Shown here piece after piece: positions 9,237 to 18,056 of a stretch of DNA of 64,000 bases. Location of the stretch: NCBI RefSeq assembly GCF_011516825.1, contig NZ_WOTA01000003.1:124001-188000 (forward strand). Direction: 5' to 3'. How positions within the stretch are numbered: position 1 is the first letter of the stretch; every line of letters begins with the position of its first letter. This DNA comes from Acetobacter oeni (lineage in GTDB: Bacteria; Pseudomonadota; Alphaproteobacteria; Acetobacterales; Acetobacteraceae). The position numbers and the translations under genes are program-made. The notes beneath the pieces were generated by a model. It worked only from the letters and a program-made list of their open reading frames with translations, was not told the origin of the DNA and did not search any database.

Positions 9237-10598
9237 ATGGCCTCGGCGGCTGAACAGCTTGCAGCCAGTTTCAATCTCAGCTCGTTCAATAAGGCGACCG
9301 AGCTCAAAAAGCGGATCTGGTTTACGCTTGGTGCCCTGATTGTCTACCGACTGGGAACATATATTCCTGTGCCCGGCATTGATGCGACGGTAATGGGGCA
9401 GTTGCTGGCAAAGCACCAGGGTGGCATTCTCGGAATGTTCGATATGTTCTCGGGGGGTGCCCTCGGACGTATGACCGTTTTTGCTTTGAACATCATGCCT
9501 TACATTTCGGCATCGATCATTGTTCAGCTTATGTCGACGGCATTGCCTTCCTTGGAGTCGCTGAAAAAGGAAGGTGAACAGGGCCGGAAGCGTCTCAATC
9601 AGTACACGCGATATCTGACAGTCGCGATCGCTTTTTTTCAGGCTTACGGCATTGCCGTAGGGCTTGAGCGGATGAGTTCGGACGCAGGGTCAGCCGTTGT
9701 GAATCCAGGGATGTTCTTTATTGTTTCCTGCGTGTTTACCCTTGTGGGTGGCACAATGTTCCTGATGTGGCTCGGTGAGCAGATCACCTCCCGCGGGGTC
9801 GGAAACGGTATCTCCCTGATTATTTTCGCCGGTATTGTCGCCAACCTTCCGCATGCGCTCGAAACGCTTTTTCAACTCGGTTATACGGGCGCGCTGTCTC
9901 CGGTTTTTGTGCTTATTTTTCTTGTTCTGGCCGCAATAACGATCACATTCATCGTGTTCATGGAACAGGCACAGCGCCGGGTCATTATCCAGTATCCGAA
10001 GCGGCAGATGGGCAACCGTATGTTCGGTGGTGAGTCGACACATATGCCGCTGAAAGTGAATACGGCGGGCGTGATTCCACCGATCTTCGCGTCATCGGTA
10101 CTGCTAATTCCTGTCACGATTTCCGGCTTCATGGCAGGCAAAGGGATGCCCGGCTGGTTGTCTTTCCTGGGGCAGCAACTCGGTCAGGGACAGCCGCTTT
10201 ACATGCTGATGTATGCGGCAATGATCATATTCTTCTCCTATTTTTACGCCGCCGTAACATTTAACCCGGACGAGACCGCAGACAATCTGCGAAAGCAGAG
10301 CGGCTTTATTCCTGGCATCAAGCCAGGCGCCGCGACATCGGCTTATTTTGACAGGATCCTTACCCGGCTGACGACGATCGGTGCGCTGTACCTGGTCGTG
10401 GTATGTCTGCTGCCACAAATTCTGATCAGCCGGTATAATGTGCCGTTCTATTTCGGTGGTACGAGTCTGATCATCATCGTGTCTGTCACGATCGATACGG
10501 TAACGCAGATCCAGTCACATCTTGTTGCTCATCAGTATCAGGGGCTTATTCAGCGTAGTCGGCGCGGTGGAATGAACCGAAGGATCATTCGGAAATGA
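9237..10598 (+). CDS. secY: Protein translocase subunit SecY
   Basis: 453-residue inner-membrane channel of the Sec translocon, with ten predicted membrane segments. Typical stretches are LGTYIPVPGIDA near the first periplasmic loop, MPYISASIIVQLMSTALPSL (TM2), and the cytoplasmic loop KRQMGNRMFGG before HMPLKVNTAGVIPPIFASS. An SD (AAAGGA) lies 9 bases before ATG 9237. The stop overlaps adk by 4 bases. Confidence 0.97.
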   Translation: MASAAEQLAASFNLSSFNKATELKKRIWFTLGALIVYRLGTYIPVPGIDATVMGQLLAKHQGGILGMFDMFSGGALGRMTVFALNIMPYISASIIVQLMSTALPSLESLKKEGEQGRKRLNQYTRYLTVAIAFFQAYGIAVGLERMSSDAGSAVVNPGMFFIVSCVFTLVGGTMFLMWLGEQITSRGVGNGISLIIFAGIVANLPHALETLFQLGYTGALSPVFVLIFLVLAAITITFIVFMEQAQRRVIIQYPKRQMGNRMFGGESTHMPLKVNTAGVIPPIFASSVLLIPVTISGFMAGKGMPGWLSFLGQQLGQGQPLYMLMYAAMIIFFSYFYAAVTFNPDETADNLRKQSGFIPGIKPGAATSAYFDRILTRLTTIGALYLVVVCLLPQILISRYNVPFYFGGTSLIIIVSVTIDTVTQIQSHLVAHQYQGLIQRSRRGGMNRRIIRK

Positions 10599-11263
10599 AT
10601 ATCATCTTTCTGGGCCCGCCGGGCGCGGGAAAAGGCACTCAGTCCAAACGTCTGGAAGCGCGCTACGGTATTGCGCAGATTTCGACTGGCGACATGCTGC
10701 GAGCCGAGGTTAAGGCCGGCTCGGAAACCGGTCGCGCGGCAAAGACGCTTATGGACAGCGGCAAGCTTGTGCCGGACTCCATGATTGTCAGCATGCTGGA
10801 AAACCGGATTCAGCAGCCGGACTGTGCGAAAGGCTTTATTCTCGACGGCTTTCCTCGTACTGTCGGGCAAGCTGAGGCGCTTGATGAAGTTCTTGCACGG
10901 CTGAAAAGCAGGATCGACGTGGTGCTCGTTCTGCAGGTTGACGAAGGTGCGCTGGCGGATCGAATCGCCGGACGCTTTTCCTGCGCAAAATGCGGCGCAA
11001 GCTATAATGATGTGTCAAAACCCACGAAGGTGCCGGATACGTGCGACGTGTGCGGGTCGCATGACTTCATACGCAGGGCTGATGATAACCGGGAGACCGT
11101 GGCTTCGCGCCTCGCGTCTTATCGCAAGGAAACGATGCCTCTGCTGCCTTACTATGAGAAAAAGGTAAAAGTAGCATTCATTGACGGGATGGCTCCGATC
11201 GAAACGGTCAGCGCCCGGATCGATTCTATCATGCAGGACGTCGAGAAAATCACGCAAAAGTGA
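10595..11263 (+). CDS. adk: Adenylate kinase
   Basis: 222-residue adenylate kinase (ATP + AMP to 2 ADP). The P-loop GPPGAGKGTQ is at residues 7-16, and the AMP-binding DGFPRT is around residue 85. The long LID (about residues 128-160) carries two Cys pairs, CAKC and CDVC, the pattern of the zinc-binding LID found in many alphaproteobacteria and Gram-positives. The ATGA overlap with secY is the usual arrangement in this lineage. Confidence 0.97.
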   Translation: MNIIFLGPPGAGKGTQSKRLEARYGIAQISTGDMLRAEVKAGSETGRAAKTLMDSGKLVPDSMIVSMLENRIQQPDCAKGFILDGFPRTVGQAEALDEVLARLKSRIDVVLVLQVDEGALADRIAGRFSCAKCGASYNDVSKPTKVPDTCDVCGSHDFIRRADDNRETVASRLASYRKETMPLLPYYEKKVKVAFIDGMAPIETVSARIDSIMQDVEKITQK

Positions 11264-11273
11264 TAAGTTTTTA

Positions 11274-11302
11274 TTGACTCTCAGAGCCCGCTCGGTCTAT
11301 TG
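11274..11302 (+). promoter_or_regulatory. Possible promoter upstream of rpsM
   Basis: TTGACT (11274-11279) is followed after 16-17 bases by TCTATT/CTATTG. The site lies in the 143-base gap between adk and rpsM, which would give the alpha part (rpsM-rpsK-rpoA-rplQ) its own promoter. The -35 is good and the -10 is poor, so this is tentative. Confidence 0.35.
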
Positions 11303-11406
11303 CGCGCGCTCTGGACCGTGCGGTCGCTTCTGCGGCTCTGCAGAGGCAAAGATTCTTTATATAAACGCTCAGGCGCGCAGCCGGGCGGATACCAGGAGTG
11401 TGCAGC

Positions 11407-11784
11407 GTGGCGCGTATTGCCGGCGTTAATATCCCGACCAACAAACGGGTTGTAATCGGGCTTCAGTATATCTACGGAATTGGCGAGACGAAGGCTAAGC
11501 AGATTTGCAAAGCCCTTGATCTTCCCGATGCCAAGAGGGTGAACGAACTTAGCGACGACGAGATCGCGAAGCTCCGCGAGACCATTGATAATGGTTATCG
11601 CGTCGAGGGTGACCTTCGTCGTGAGACCGCAATGAACATCAAGCGTCTGATGGACTTGGGTTGCTATCGCGGCCTGCGTCATCGCCGGGGGCTTCCCGTG
11701 CACGGTCAGCGTACGCACACAAATGCACGCACCCGTAAGGGTAAGGCTGTGGCGATCGCAGGCAAGAAGAAAGTCACACGTTAA
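11407..11784 (+). CDS. rpsM: 30S ribosomal protein S13
   Basis: 125-residue S13, a head protein contacting P-site tRNA. I choose GTG 11407, giving [15 protein letters not shown], which is the invariant family start; AGGAG at 11394-11398 is spaced 8 bases. A GTG three codons upstream (11398) overlaps the SD and adds non-homologous residues. The C-terminus ([20 protein letters not shown]) is typical. Confidence 0.95.
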   Translation: MARIAGVNIPTNKRVVIGLQYIYGIGETKAKQICKALDLPDAKRVNELSDDEIAKLRETIDNGYRVEGDLRRETAMNIKRLMDLGCYRGLRHRRGLPVHGQRTHTNARTRKGKAVAIAGKKKVTR

Positions 11785-11821
11785 GTTGTTGCCCGTCTGG
11801 CGGGTAATATTGGAATTCTTC

Positions 11822-11849
11822 ACGTCCCGGCGGTTCTCCGTCGGGACGT
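11822..11849 (+). promoter_or_regulatory. Near-perfect hairpin between rpsM and rpsK
   Basis: ACGTCCCG-g-CGG pairs with CCG-t-CGGGACGT around a TTCT tetraloop, a 12-pair stem with one mismatch. No T run follows, so it is not an intrinsic terminator. It lies 50 bases before rpsK. A role as an mRNA processing site or ribosomal-protein binding site is only a guess. Confidence 0.45.
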
Positions 11850-11899
11850 TCTGGCAGATATCATTTTGTCAGATCAGTTAAAGAACAGGGCTATCAGAT

Positions 11900-12292
11900 A
11901 TGGGTAAGGCCGCCACTCCGCGTGTCCGGAAGAAAGAGCGCAAGAACATTATTTCGGGCGTGGCGCATGTGCTTTCCACGTTCAACAACACCATGATCAC
12001 CATCTCTGACGCGCAGGGTAATGCGATTGCTTGGTCGTCAGCCGGTGCGCAGGGTTTCAAAGGCTCACGTAAATCGACCCCTTACGCGGCTCAGGTTGCG
12101 GCAGAGGATGCCGGTCGCAAGGCACGTGAGCATGGTATGGAAACGCTGGATATCGAAGTTTCCGGTCCGGGGTCGGGGCGCGAGAGTGCTCTGCGTGCCC
12201 TGCAGGCTGTCGGCTTCCAGATTGCTTCAATCCGCGACCTGACCCCGGTGCCGCACAATGGCTGCCGCCCCCGGAAGCGTCGCCGCGTCTGA
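11900..12292 (+). CDS. rpsK: 30S ribosomal protein S11
   Basis: 130-residue S11, on the platform of the small subunit. Family motifs are [22 protein letters not shown] and the C-terminal [18 protein letters not shown]. No rpsD follows, which is the normal state of the alpha operon in alphaproteobacteria. Confidence 0.97.
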   Translation: MGKAATPRVRKKERKNIISGVAHVLSTFNNTMITISDAQGNAIAWSSAGAQGFKGSRKSTPYAAQVAAEDAGRKAREHGMETLDIEVSGPGSGRESALRALQAVGFQIASIRDLTPVPHNGCRPRKRRRV

Positions 12293-12384
12293 TCCCGGTT
12301 CGGGTGGCGGCGAATGAATGGTTTGCCACCCGCATCGCTGATGAGGCGTGAAATGAACCTGCTCCGGTCATGGCCGGGGCTGTC

Positions 12385-12409
12385 CGCCGTTTTTACGGCG
12401 TCCTTTTTT
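12385..12409 (+). terminator. Attenuator-like hairpin just before rpoA
   Basis: The perfect stem CGCCGT/ACGGCG (12385-12390 with 12395-12400) has a TTTT loop and is followed by TCCTTTTTT. It ends 15 bases before the rpoA start, so it would reduce read-through into rpoA-rplQ unless anti-terminated. Confidence 0.5.
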
Positions 12410-12423
12410 GAAAGGCCGAGACC

Positions 12424-13443
12424 TTGGTGCTCCAGAAAAACTGGCAATCCCTGATCAAGCCGGAAAAGCTGGAAGTCGAGCCCGGATCCGTTCCGTCGCA
12501 TGTTGCGACGGTGGTTGCTGAGCCGCTTGAGCGCGGCTTTGGCTTGACACTCGGTAACGCGCTGCGCCGTATTCTGCTTTCTTCTCTGCAGGGCGCAGCC
12601 ATCACCGCTATCCAGATCGACGGTGTGCTGCATGAATTCTCTTCCGTGCCTGGTGTGCGTGAGGATGTCACGGACATCGTGCTGAACATCAAGCAGCTTG
12701 CGCTGAGCATGCATGGCGAAGGCCCGAAGCGGATGATGCTGACGGCAACTGGTCCGGGGGAAGTCCGTGCCGGCCAGATACAGGCCGGGCACGGTATCGA
12801 GATCATGAACCCGGATCTCGTTATCTGTACGCTTGATGATGGCGTTAAGCTCGGCATGGAATTTACGGTTAATATCGGCAAGGGCTATGTTCCGGCTGCT
12901 GCGAACCGTCCTGAAGATGCCCCGATTGGCCTCATTCCCATTGATGCGATCTATTCGCCGGTCAAGCGCGTATCCTATAAAGTCGAGCCAACCCGTGTTG
13001 GTCAGGTGACCGATTATGATCGCCTGCTGCTGACGGTTGAAACTAACGGTTCGGTTACGCCGGAAGATGCTGTCGCTCTGGCAGCCCGTATTCTGCAGGA
13101 TCAGTTGCAGCTGTTCATTAATTTCGATGAGCCGCGTCCGGTCGTTCCGGCTGAACCGGAAGACGATCTGCCGTTCAATCGTAATCTTCTGCGGAAAGTC
13201 GATGAACTTGAACTTTCTGTGCGTTCGGCTAACTGCCTGAAGAACGATAACATCATATATATTGGTGACCTCGTTCAGAAGACTGAGCAGGAAATGCTTC
13301 GTACGCCGAACTTTGGCCGGAAGTCACTGAACGAGATCAAGGAAGTCCTGACCACTATGGGGCTTTCTCTTGGCATGAATGTTCCGGCGTGGCCGCCGGA
13401 GAATATCGAGGATCTGGCGAAGCGGCTCGACGAGCCCTTCTGA
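12424..13443 (+). CDS. rpoA: DNA-directed RNA polymerase subunit alpha
   Basis: 339-residue alpha subunit, which dimerises to nucleate RNA polymerase. The N-terminal domain motif [20 protein letters not shown] is at about residues 38-57. The C-terminal domain with its DNA and activator-binding surface begins around [20 protein letters not shown], and the helix-hairpin-helix is near [16 protein letters not shown]. The start is TTG 12424 or GTG 12427 (one residue apart); no ATG is available. Confidence 0.96.
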   Translation: MVLQKNWQSLIKPEKLEVEPGSVPSHVATVVAEPLERGFGLTLGNALRRILLSSLQGAAITAIQIDGVLHEFSSVPGVREDVTDIVLNIKQLALSMHGEGPKRMMLTATGPGEVRAGQIQAGHGIEIMNPDLVICTLDDGVKLGMEFTVNIGKGYVPAAANRPEDAPIGLIPIDAIYSPVKRVSYKVEPTRVGQVTDYDRLLLTVETNGSVTPEDAVALAARILQDQLQLFINFDEPRPVVPAEPEDDLPFNRNLLRKVDELELSVRSANCLKNDNIIYIGDLVQKTEQEMLRTPNFGRKSLNEIKEVLTTMGLSLGMNVPAWPPENIEDLAKRLDEPF

Positions 13444-13465
13444 TCCGCAACAAGGAGACTTAACA

Positions 13466-13891
13466 ATGCGTCACGGTGTTGCCGGTCGGAAGCTCGGCGT
13501 TACCTCCACCCATCGTGCGGCGATGTTCCGTAACATGGCTGTCGCCCTGATCAAACATGAGCAGATCACGACTACTCTGCCTAAGGCGAAAGAACTTCGT
13601 CCGGTCATAGAGAAGCTGATTACCCTCGGTAAGCGTGGTGATCTCCATGCACGTCGTCAGGCCTATGCCCAGCTTCGCGACGATACTATTGTCAGCAAGT
13701 TGTTCTCGGTTGTTGCGGAGCGTTATAAATCCCGCACCGGTGGCTATGCCCGGGTTATGAAAGCGGGAATGCGTTATGGCGATGCCGCTGACATGGCTGT
13801 CATTGAACTGATTGACCGCGATGTGACGGCAAAAGGTCAGGATAGCGGTCCTCGTCCTGTTCATGAAACTCAGGATGATCTGGCGGCTTAA
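13466..13891 (+). CDS. rplQ: 50S ribosomal protein L17
   Basis: 141-residue L17. The start at 13466 ([17 protein letters not shown]) is preceded by CAAGGAGA; the frame is open upstream into rpoA but without homology. The basic core ([20 protein letters not shown], then [20 protein letters not shown]) is typical. It is the last gene of the supercluster and a terminator follows. Confidence 0.96.
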   Translation: MRHGVAGRKLGVTSTHRAAMFRNMAVALIKHEQITTTLPKAKELRPVIEKLITLGKRGDLHARRQAYAQLRDDTIVSKLFSVVAERYKSRTGGYARVMKAGMRYGDAADMAVIELIDRDVTAKGQDSGPRPVHETQDDLAA

Positions 13892-13914
13892 TGGTTTTTT
13901 TGCCGTTGATGTAG

Positions 13915-13942
13915 AAAGCCGGCCTTATGGCCGGCTTTTTTG
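13915..13942 (+). terminator. Intrinsic terminator of the ribosomal supercluster
   Basis: AAAGCCGGCC (13915-13924) pairs perfectly with GGCCGGCTTT (13929-13938) around a TTAT loop, followed by a T run. It lies 23 bases after the rplQ stop. Confidence 0.9.
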
Positions 13943-13979
13943 CATTCGAACCGTGGAATAAATAATTTCACGGGGTGTG

Positions 13980-14009
13980 TTGTTTATTGATGCGGGGTTG
14001 TTTTATTAT
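13980..14009 (+). promoter_or_regulatory. Candidate promoter of the ABC transporter operon
   Basis: TTGTTT (13980-13985) and TATTAT (14004-14009) are separated by 18 bases in an AT-rich stretch after the rplQ terminator and about 40 bases before the first ABC gene. No regulator site is recognised. Confidence 0.4.
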
Positions 14010-14047
14010 AACAGACCTAATTCGTTTAAATAAAGCGGGGCTCTTCC

Positions 14048-15100
14048 GTGGCGACTAAAAAAAATATTCGGATATCAGTCCTGCGCATGATACTGACGGC
14101 TTTTGTCACATTCTTGGTGAGTGTGAGCATGGCCTCTGCCGCGCCTGTGATCAGGGTTGGCTATATTCCCGTTCTTGGTTCCTCTGCCCTGTTCGTTATT
14201 GATGGCAAAGGCTGGGCGAAGGAGGCAGGGCTGGATTTGCAGCTTGTTCGTTTCACGTCCGGGCCACAAGCTATTCAGGCGCTCGTTTCAGGCCGAATTG
14301 ATGCTTATGTGGCCGGCGTGCTGCCGTTACTGCAAGCTCGCGGTCACGGGGTGGACGTGAAAGTGCTCGCAACCGGCGCCATTGAGGAGCTTGCTGTTGT
14401 TGCCCGGGGCCCTCTTGCGGCAGGTCTGGATATATCGCAACCGGGCGGGTTAACGCATGAAGCGCTTCAGGAACGTTTTTCGCATTTCAAAGCAGTTGTC
14501 GGACGTAATCCGAAAATCGCAGCGCAGCCACAGGGTTCTGTTCCCGACACCGTATTGCGTTACTGGCTCAAAGAAGAATCTGGAATTGCTCCTGATACAG
14601 TCGATATTGTTGGAATAGATATCGACGCTGCCCAACAGGCATTTCTGGCTGATGCCGTTGATGCCGCCGTGCTCCGTGAACCGGCTCTGACCATCATCCG
14701 TAATCGTGTGCCGGAGGCAAGGATTCTTGCGACAGGCCATGACCTGATGCCGGACCAGCCAGGCTCCGTCTTTGCGGTGCTCCATCCGGATGCTCCGGAT
14801 CGCGCTGCATGGAAAAGTAAGCTGACGACATTATTCGTCAAAGCGACAGAACTGCTTGCCTCACACCCCGAAGAAGCGGCGCCATACGTCACATCTGCGC
14901 TCGGTGATGGCCTCATGAAACCGGCTCTGATTGAAAGCGCATTAAAGGCATCTGCCCGGGATTTTGTTTCCGATCCCACCCGGATTGAAGCAGGGGTCAA
15001 AATCCTGCAGGATTTTGAAGTCTCTCAGGGTCTCCTGCATAATGCCATTCCAGTTGACAGCCTGTTCGATACGGTGACGTGGCGGCAGGGTGTCCAGTAA
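14048..15100 (+). CDS. ABC transporter substrate-binding protein (SsuA/TauA/NMT1-like)
   Basis: 350-residue periplasmic binding protein. A signal peptide is visible (basic MATKKNIRI, hydrophobic core to about residue 30, cleavage likely after MASAA). The mature part begins PVIRVGYIPVLGSSALFV and includes the family segment LVRFTSGPQAIQALVSGRIDAYVAG. Such proteins feed sulfonates, taurine, nitrate or thiamine precursors to a cognate permease; the ligand cannot be told here. The start is GTG 14048. It overlaps the permease gene by 11 bases. Confidence 0.85.
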   Translation: MATKKNIRISVLRMILTAFVTFLVSVSMASAAPVIRVGYIPVLGSSALFVIDGKGWAKEAGLDLQLVRFTSGPQAIQALVSGRIDAYVAGVLPLLQARGHGVDVKVLATGAIEELAVVARGPLAAGLDISQPGGLTHEALQERFSHFKAVVGRNPKIAAQPQGSVPDTVLRYWLKEESGIAPDTVDIVGIDIDAAQQAFLADAVDAAVLREPALTIIRNRVPEARILATGHDLMPDQPGSVFAVLHPDAPDRAAWKSKLTTLFVKATELLASHPEEAAPYVTSALGDGLMKPALIESALKASARDFVSDPTRIEAGVKILQDFEVSQGLLHNAIPVDSLFDTVTWRQGVQ

Positions 15101-15887
15101 AATCTTCATGACCAGGTTCAGGATTTTCAGACGAAAAGGCTCCGGCACGCGAACGGTTCTGGGCGTTGTCGGGCTTATCGTACTGCTGTGTATCTGGCAG
15201 GCATGTGTTCAGTTTCATGTGGTGCCTCCAGGTCTGTTACCTGCGCCGACAGAACTCTGGCCTGCCTGGCGCAGTGAAGTCGCCGGTGGCTACTGGCAGC
15301 ATGCCGTTTGTGACAGTCTTGAGCACTACTCGACCGGTCTCGTTATCGGATCTGTTCTTGGCGCTCTGGCGGGGCTTGGCTGCGGCGCCGTGCCACTTGC
15401 TGATGCGCTGACTGCCGGCATCGTGCGTTTTCTTCGTCCCATTCCGGGGCTCGCCTGGGTGCCTTTTGCCATTCTGTGGTTTGGACTGAATACGGCAGGT
15501 GCAACTTTTGTAATTGCTATTTCAGTTTTCTGGATCAATTTTTACGCTGCCTATGGCGCGGTGAAATCCGTTGACCCGGAACTCTATGAAGTCGCTGCCG
15601 CTTTCGGACATAGCGGGTTTATTGCACGGATGCGGTATGTCATCATTCCCGCCTCATCTCCCGGACTGCTCGCCGGGCTGCGAACCGGGCTGGGACAAGG
15701 CTGGATGTCTGTTGTCGCCGCTGAACTGTTTGGGGTGCCTGGTATCGGTGCCCGTATGATGCAGGCATCCAGCCTGCTCGCGACTGATATCGTCGTTGTT
15801 TATATGATCACCATGGCCGGACTTTATGCTCTGACAGATTTTCTTTTTAGCTTTGTGCGGGCACGGTTGTTGCGATGGCAGGGCTGA
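15090..15887 (+). CDS. ABC transporter permease (SsuC/TauC-like)
   Basis: 265-residue inner-membrane permease of the BPD_transp_1 type with about six membrane segments. A hydrophobic N-terminal helix (VLGVVGLIVLLCIWQACVQF) comes first. The EAA loop that contacts the ATPase is recognisable near EVAAAFGHSGFIARMRYVII. The start is GTG 15090 (overlapping the upstream gene) or ATG 15108; neither has a clear SD. It forms one operon with the binding protein and ATPase. Confidence 0.85.
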   Translation: MSSKIFMTRFRIFRRKGSGTRTVLGVVGLIVLLCIWQACVQFHVVPPGLLPAPTELWPAWRSEVAGGYWQHAVCDSLEHYSTGLVIGSVLGALAGLGCGAVPLADALTAGIVRFLRPIPGLAWVPFAILWFGLNTAGATFVIAISVFWINFYAAYGAVKSVDPELYEVAAAFGHSGFIARMRYVIIPASSPGLLAGLRTGLGQGWMSVVAAELFGVPGIGARMMQASSLLATDIVVVYMITMAGLYALTDFLFSFVRARLLRWQG

Positions 15888-15891
15888 ACGT

Positions 15892-16674
15892 ATGACCGCT
15901 CTGATCCGTCTGGAGGACGCTGGCCTGTCGCATAACAATGGCGCCAGCTTCGTGTTCCGCCACGTCAATCTGACATTGGAAGCCGGAGAATTTGTGGCTG
16001 TTCTTGGCCCGTCCGGGGTCGGAAAGTCTACTCTTCTTCGCGTTGTCATGAGATTGATCGCTCCGACCGAAGGACGTGTGATACTGGCCCCTGCACCTGA
16101 TCTGGCCGGATCACGGAGAACTGCCCTCGTTTTTCAGGATGCGCGTCTTATGCCGTGGCGCAATGTGCGCCATAACGTCGAACTTGGTCTGGAAGGTCTG
16201 GGGTTAAGCCGCCAGGAACGCTATGTCCGGGCGGATGAAGCGCTCCGTCTCGTTGGGTTATCGGCCGTAACTGATCGGTGGCCGCGTCAGCTTTCCGGTG
16301 GTCAGAGGCAGCGGGTTGGTGTGGCGAGGGCGCTGACAGTCAATCCCGATCTGCTTCTCATGGATGAGCCATTCGGTGCACTGGACGCCATTACACGTGC
16401 AGGGCTGCAATCCGAACTTCTCGGAATATGGGAAGCGACAAAAAAGACAGTTCTATTCGTGACTCATGATATCGACGAAGCACTTCTCCTGGCTGATCGG
16501 ATCGTCGTTCTGGCTGGGTGCCCGGCTTCTGTTCGTGGTGATCTTATCGTTGGTCCACGACCTCGTGATCCGTCCTCAGCGGCTATGCGTGCTCTGGCCG
16601 GACGGATGCGTGCGCTCATCTCCGGTGAACCTGATCCTGGCGGAGCGGTTTACTGGCAATCAGCAGAGATCTGA
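15892..16674 (+). CDS. ABC transporter ATP-binding protein (SsuB/TauB-like)
   Basis: 260-residue ATPase. Walker A GPSGVGKST is around residue 38, the Q-loop is LVFQDARLMPWRNV, the signature is LSGGQRQRVGVARAL, Walker B is LLLMDEP, and the H-loop is VTHDIDEA. ATG 15892 is chosen, 4 bases after the permease stop with GGCAGGG upstream. It powers import by the two preceding gene products. The ligand is unassigned, though sulfonate-type importers are the closest class. Confidence 0.87.
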   Translation: MTALIRLEDAGLSHNNGASFVFRHVNLTLEAGEFVAVLGPSGVGKSTLLRVVMRLIAPTEGRVILAPAPDLAGSRRTALVFQDARLMPWRNVRHNVELGLEGLGLSRQERYVRADEALRLVGLSAVTDRWPRQLSGGQRQRVGVARALTVNPDLLLMDEPFGALDAITRAGLQSELLGIWEATKKTVLFVTHDIDEALLLADRIVVLAGCPASVRGDLIVGPRPRDPSSAAMRALAGRMRALISGEPDPGGAVYWQSAEI

Positions 16675-16781
16675 CGGGATATAACGTAGGTGCCGGTTCG
16701 TGGTTTTGTGGGAGGGCGTTGACCCGGTGTGTAAGTTTGACCCACATACGTTTCGGGGATCATTCAGTGAAGGGCAGCGTC

Positions 16782-17018
16782 ATGGCTGAGATCGGCGAAG
16801 ACAAAACAAGCTACACACTCGAAGAAGGTGTAGGGCGGCTACAGGACGATCCGATTGCCGGTTCTTCCGAAGGCGGAACGGGGTGGGCCTGGTGCAGCGA
16901 TTGTGTCGCTGACAGCCTTGATACAGTTCGGGACATTACCGCAGATATTCCGTTGGTATCATTGGGAGTAGCTGCCGTGTTCGGGGTTGTCACAGGAGCG
17001 CTGATCGCGCGCCGCTAA
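16782..17018 (+). CDS. Small DUF883/ElaB-like membrane-anchored protein
   Basis: 78-residue protein, starting at ATG 16782 (MAEIGEDKTSYTLEEGVGRL) with AGGGCAG upstream; the frame can be extended 21 codons but without support. The C-terminus is one membrane segment ending in a double arginine (GVAAVFGVVTGALIARR), the layout of the ElaB/YqjD/DUF883 family of ribosome- or membrane-associated stationary-phase proteins. The central part with two cysteines (WAWCSDC) is not typical of that family. The assignment is by layout only. Confidence 0.5.
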   Translation: MAEIGEDKTSYTLEEGVGRLQDDPIAGSSEGGTGWAWCSDCVADSLDTVRDITADIPLVSLGVAAVFGVVTGALIARR

Positions 17019-17149
17019 GCTGGCCCGGAAGTAATATGGAGACGAAGCAGGACAGATAGTCGTTCCGCTATGCGTTGTTTTGTGCAACCCGCACGCCGGA
17101 AACCTGTTTATAAGACGACGGCATTTTGCCATGTTAGCAGGAGGATGCG

Positions 17150-17329
17150 ATGCTCAGGCTCGCTCTGTTTTTCTTGGTTATTTCGATCATCGCAGGTTTA
17201 TTTGGCTTCGGTGGTATTTCCAGCGCTGCGGCAGGAATGGCGAAGATTCTGTTCTTCATCGCCATAGCGATCTGTGTCATTCTGTTTGTATTTGTGCTGA
17301 TTGGTGTCGGTGCTGCATCGGGAAAGTGA
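17150..17329 (+). CDS. DUF1328 family small membrane protein (YtjA-like)
   Basis: 59-residue very hydrophobic protein read from ATG 17150, with AGGAGG 5 bases upstream. The sequence [20 protein letters not shown] then [20 protein letters not shown] has the DUF1328 pattern: a first helix, a GFGGI turn, AAG.AKILFF, and a second helix. Members are widespread, membrane-bound and often stress-induced, with no established function. It is short enough to be missed by length filters. A terminator follows. Confidence 0.85.
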   Translation: MLRLALFFLVISIIAGLFGFGGISSAAAGMAKILFFIAIAICVILFVFVLIGVGAASGK

Positions 17330-17386
17330 CGCAACTGACACAATATGCCGGCCCGGCACAGAGACTATAGACTATAGAATAAAGAA

Positions 17387-17423
17387 ACAGCGGCTGTCCC
17401 GGGTGGCAGCCGCTGTATTTTTT
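17387..17423 (+). terminator. Intrinsic terminator after the DUF1328 gene
   Basis: ACAGCGGCTG (17387-17396) pairs perfectly with CAGCCGCTGT (17407-17416) around a 10-base loop, followed by ATTTTTT. It separates this gene from the convergent regulator gene. Confidence 0.88.
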
Positions 17424-17484
17424 CAGCTGATAACTTTTTCTGAAGAGGTTGGTTGCACACCCGACTGAATTATTCCTTGCAGCT

Positions 17485-18054
17485 TCATTCCACCGTTGTG
17501 CGCACGAAACGTACTGTGCTGTCGCCCGGATTAGCATAGCTGTAGTTTTGTGCGCTGCTGTAGATTGCGAAGTCCCCTGCTGTAACCGTCAGGCTCTCTG
17601 TTTCCAGGTCAATTCTTAGCGTTCCCTGAGTGACAAATGTCATTTCCTTCCAGCCTGGCGGGTCAGGTTCGGGGTGATAAGAATCTCCCTTGCCGAGCGA
17701 CCAGGACCAGAGTTGAGCTTCCCGATGCGCAGAAACGCTGCCGAGCAGGATCCCTTCGCTATCCTTGTCCCGACCACGCCAGGCCAGCGCCTCAATACGC
17801 CGCGGTTCTGCCAGCGGATCAGCCACAAGCTGCACAAAACTTGTCTCCAGCGCCTCTGCGAGTCGGTCCAGGCTGGCGAGACTGATGTTCGTGTCACCGC
17901 CCTCCAGATTGACAATAGTACGACGGCTCAGGCCTGAGGCCTTTGCAAGACTGTCCTGACTCAGGCCTGCATCTTTGCGCAGGCGACGCAAATTTTGCCC
18001 GACATGAGAGAGAACACCATCTTTCGGGGGTTGATTGTGCATTATAGTGCTCAT
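17485..18054 (-). CDS. XRE-family regulator with C-terminal cupin
   Basis: 189-residue cytoplasmic transcription factor. The N-terminal helix-turn-helix is seen at about residues 18-72 (VGQNLRRLRKDAGLSQDSLA, then KASGLSRRTIVNLEGGDTNI). The C-terminal half is a small cupin-type sensor domain (about residues 115-186, ending near GDFAIYSSAQNYSYANPGDS). The start may be M1 (18054) or the ATG at 18042. It is divergent from the EamA transporter with only 2 bases between the outermost starts, so it probably controls that gene and itself. Confidence 0.88.
   Translation of the reverse strand: MSTIMHNQPPKDGVLSHVGQNLRRLRKDAGLSQDSLAKASGLSRRTIVNLEGGDTNISLASLDRLAEALETSFVQLVADPLAEPRRIEALAWRGRDKDSEGILLGSVSAHREAQLWSWSLGKGDSYHPEPDPPGWKEMTFVTQGTLRIDLETESLTVTAGDFAIYSSAQNYSYANPGDSTVRFVRTTVE
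18037..18052. promoter_or_regulatory. Operator-like site 1 of the XRE/EamA region
   Basis: GTGCA-TTATAG-TGCTC is an imperfect inverted repeat. The 9-mer GTGCATTAT recurs exactly 25 bases downstream in site 2. It overlaps the start region of the XRE gene, where an autorepressor would bind. The role is inferred. Confidence 0.45.
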
Positions 18055-18056
18055 AT

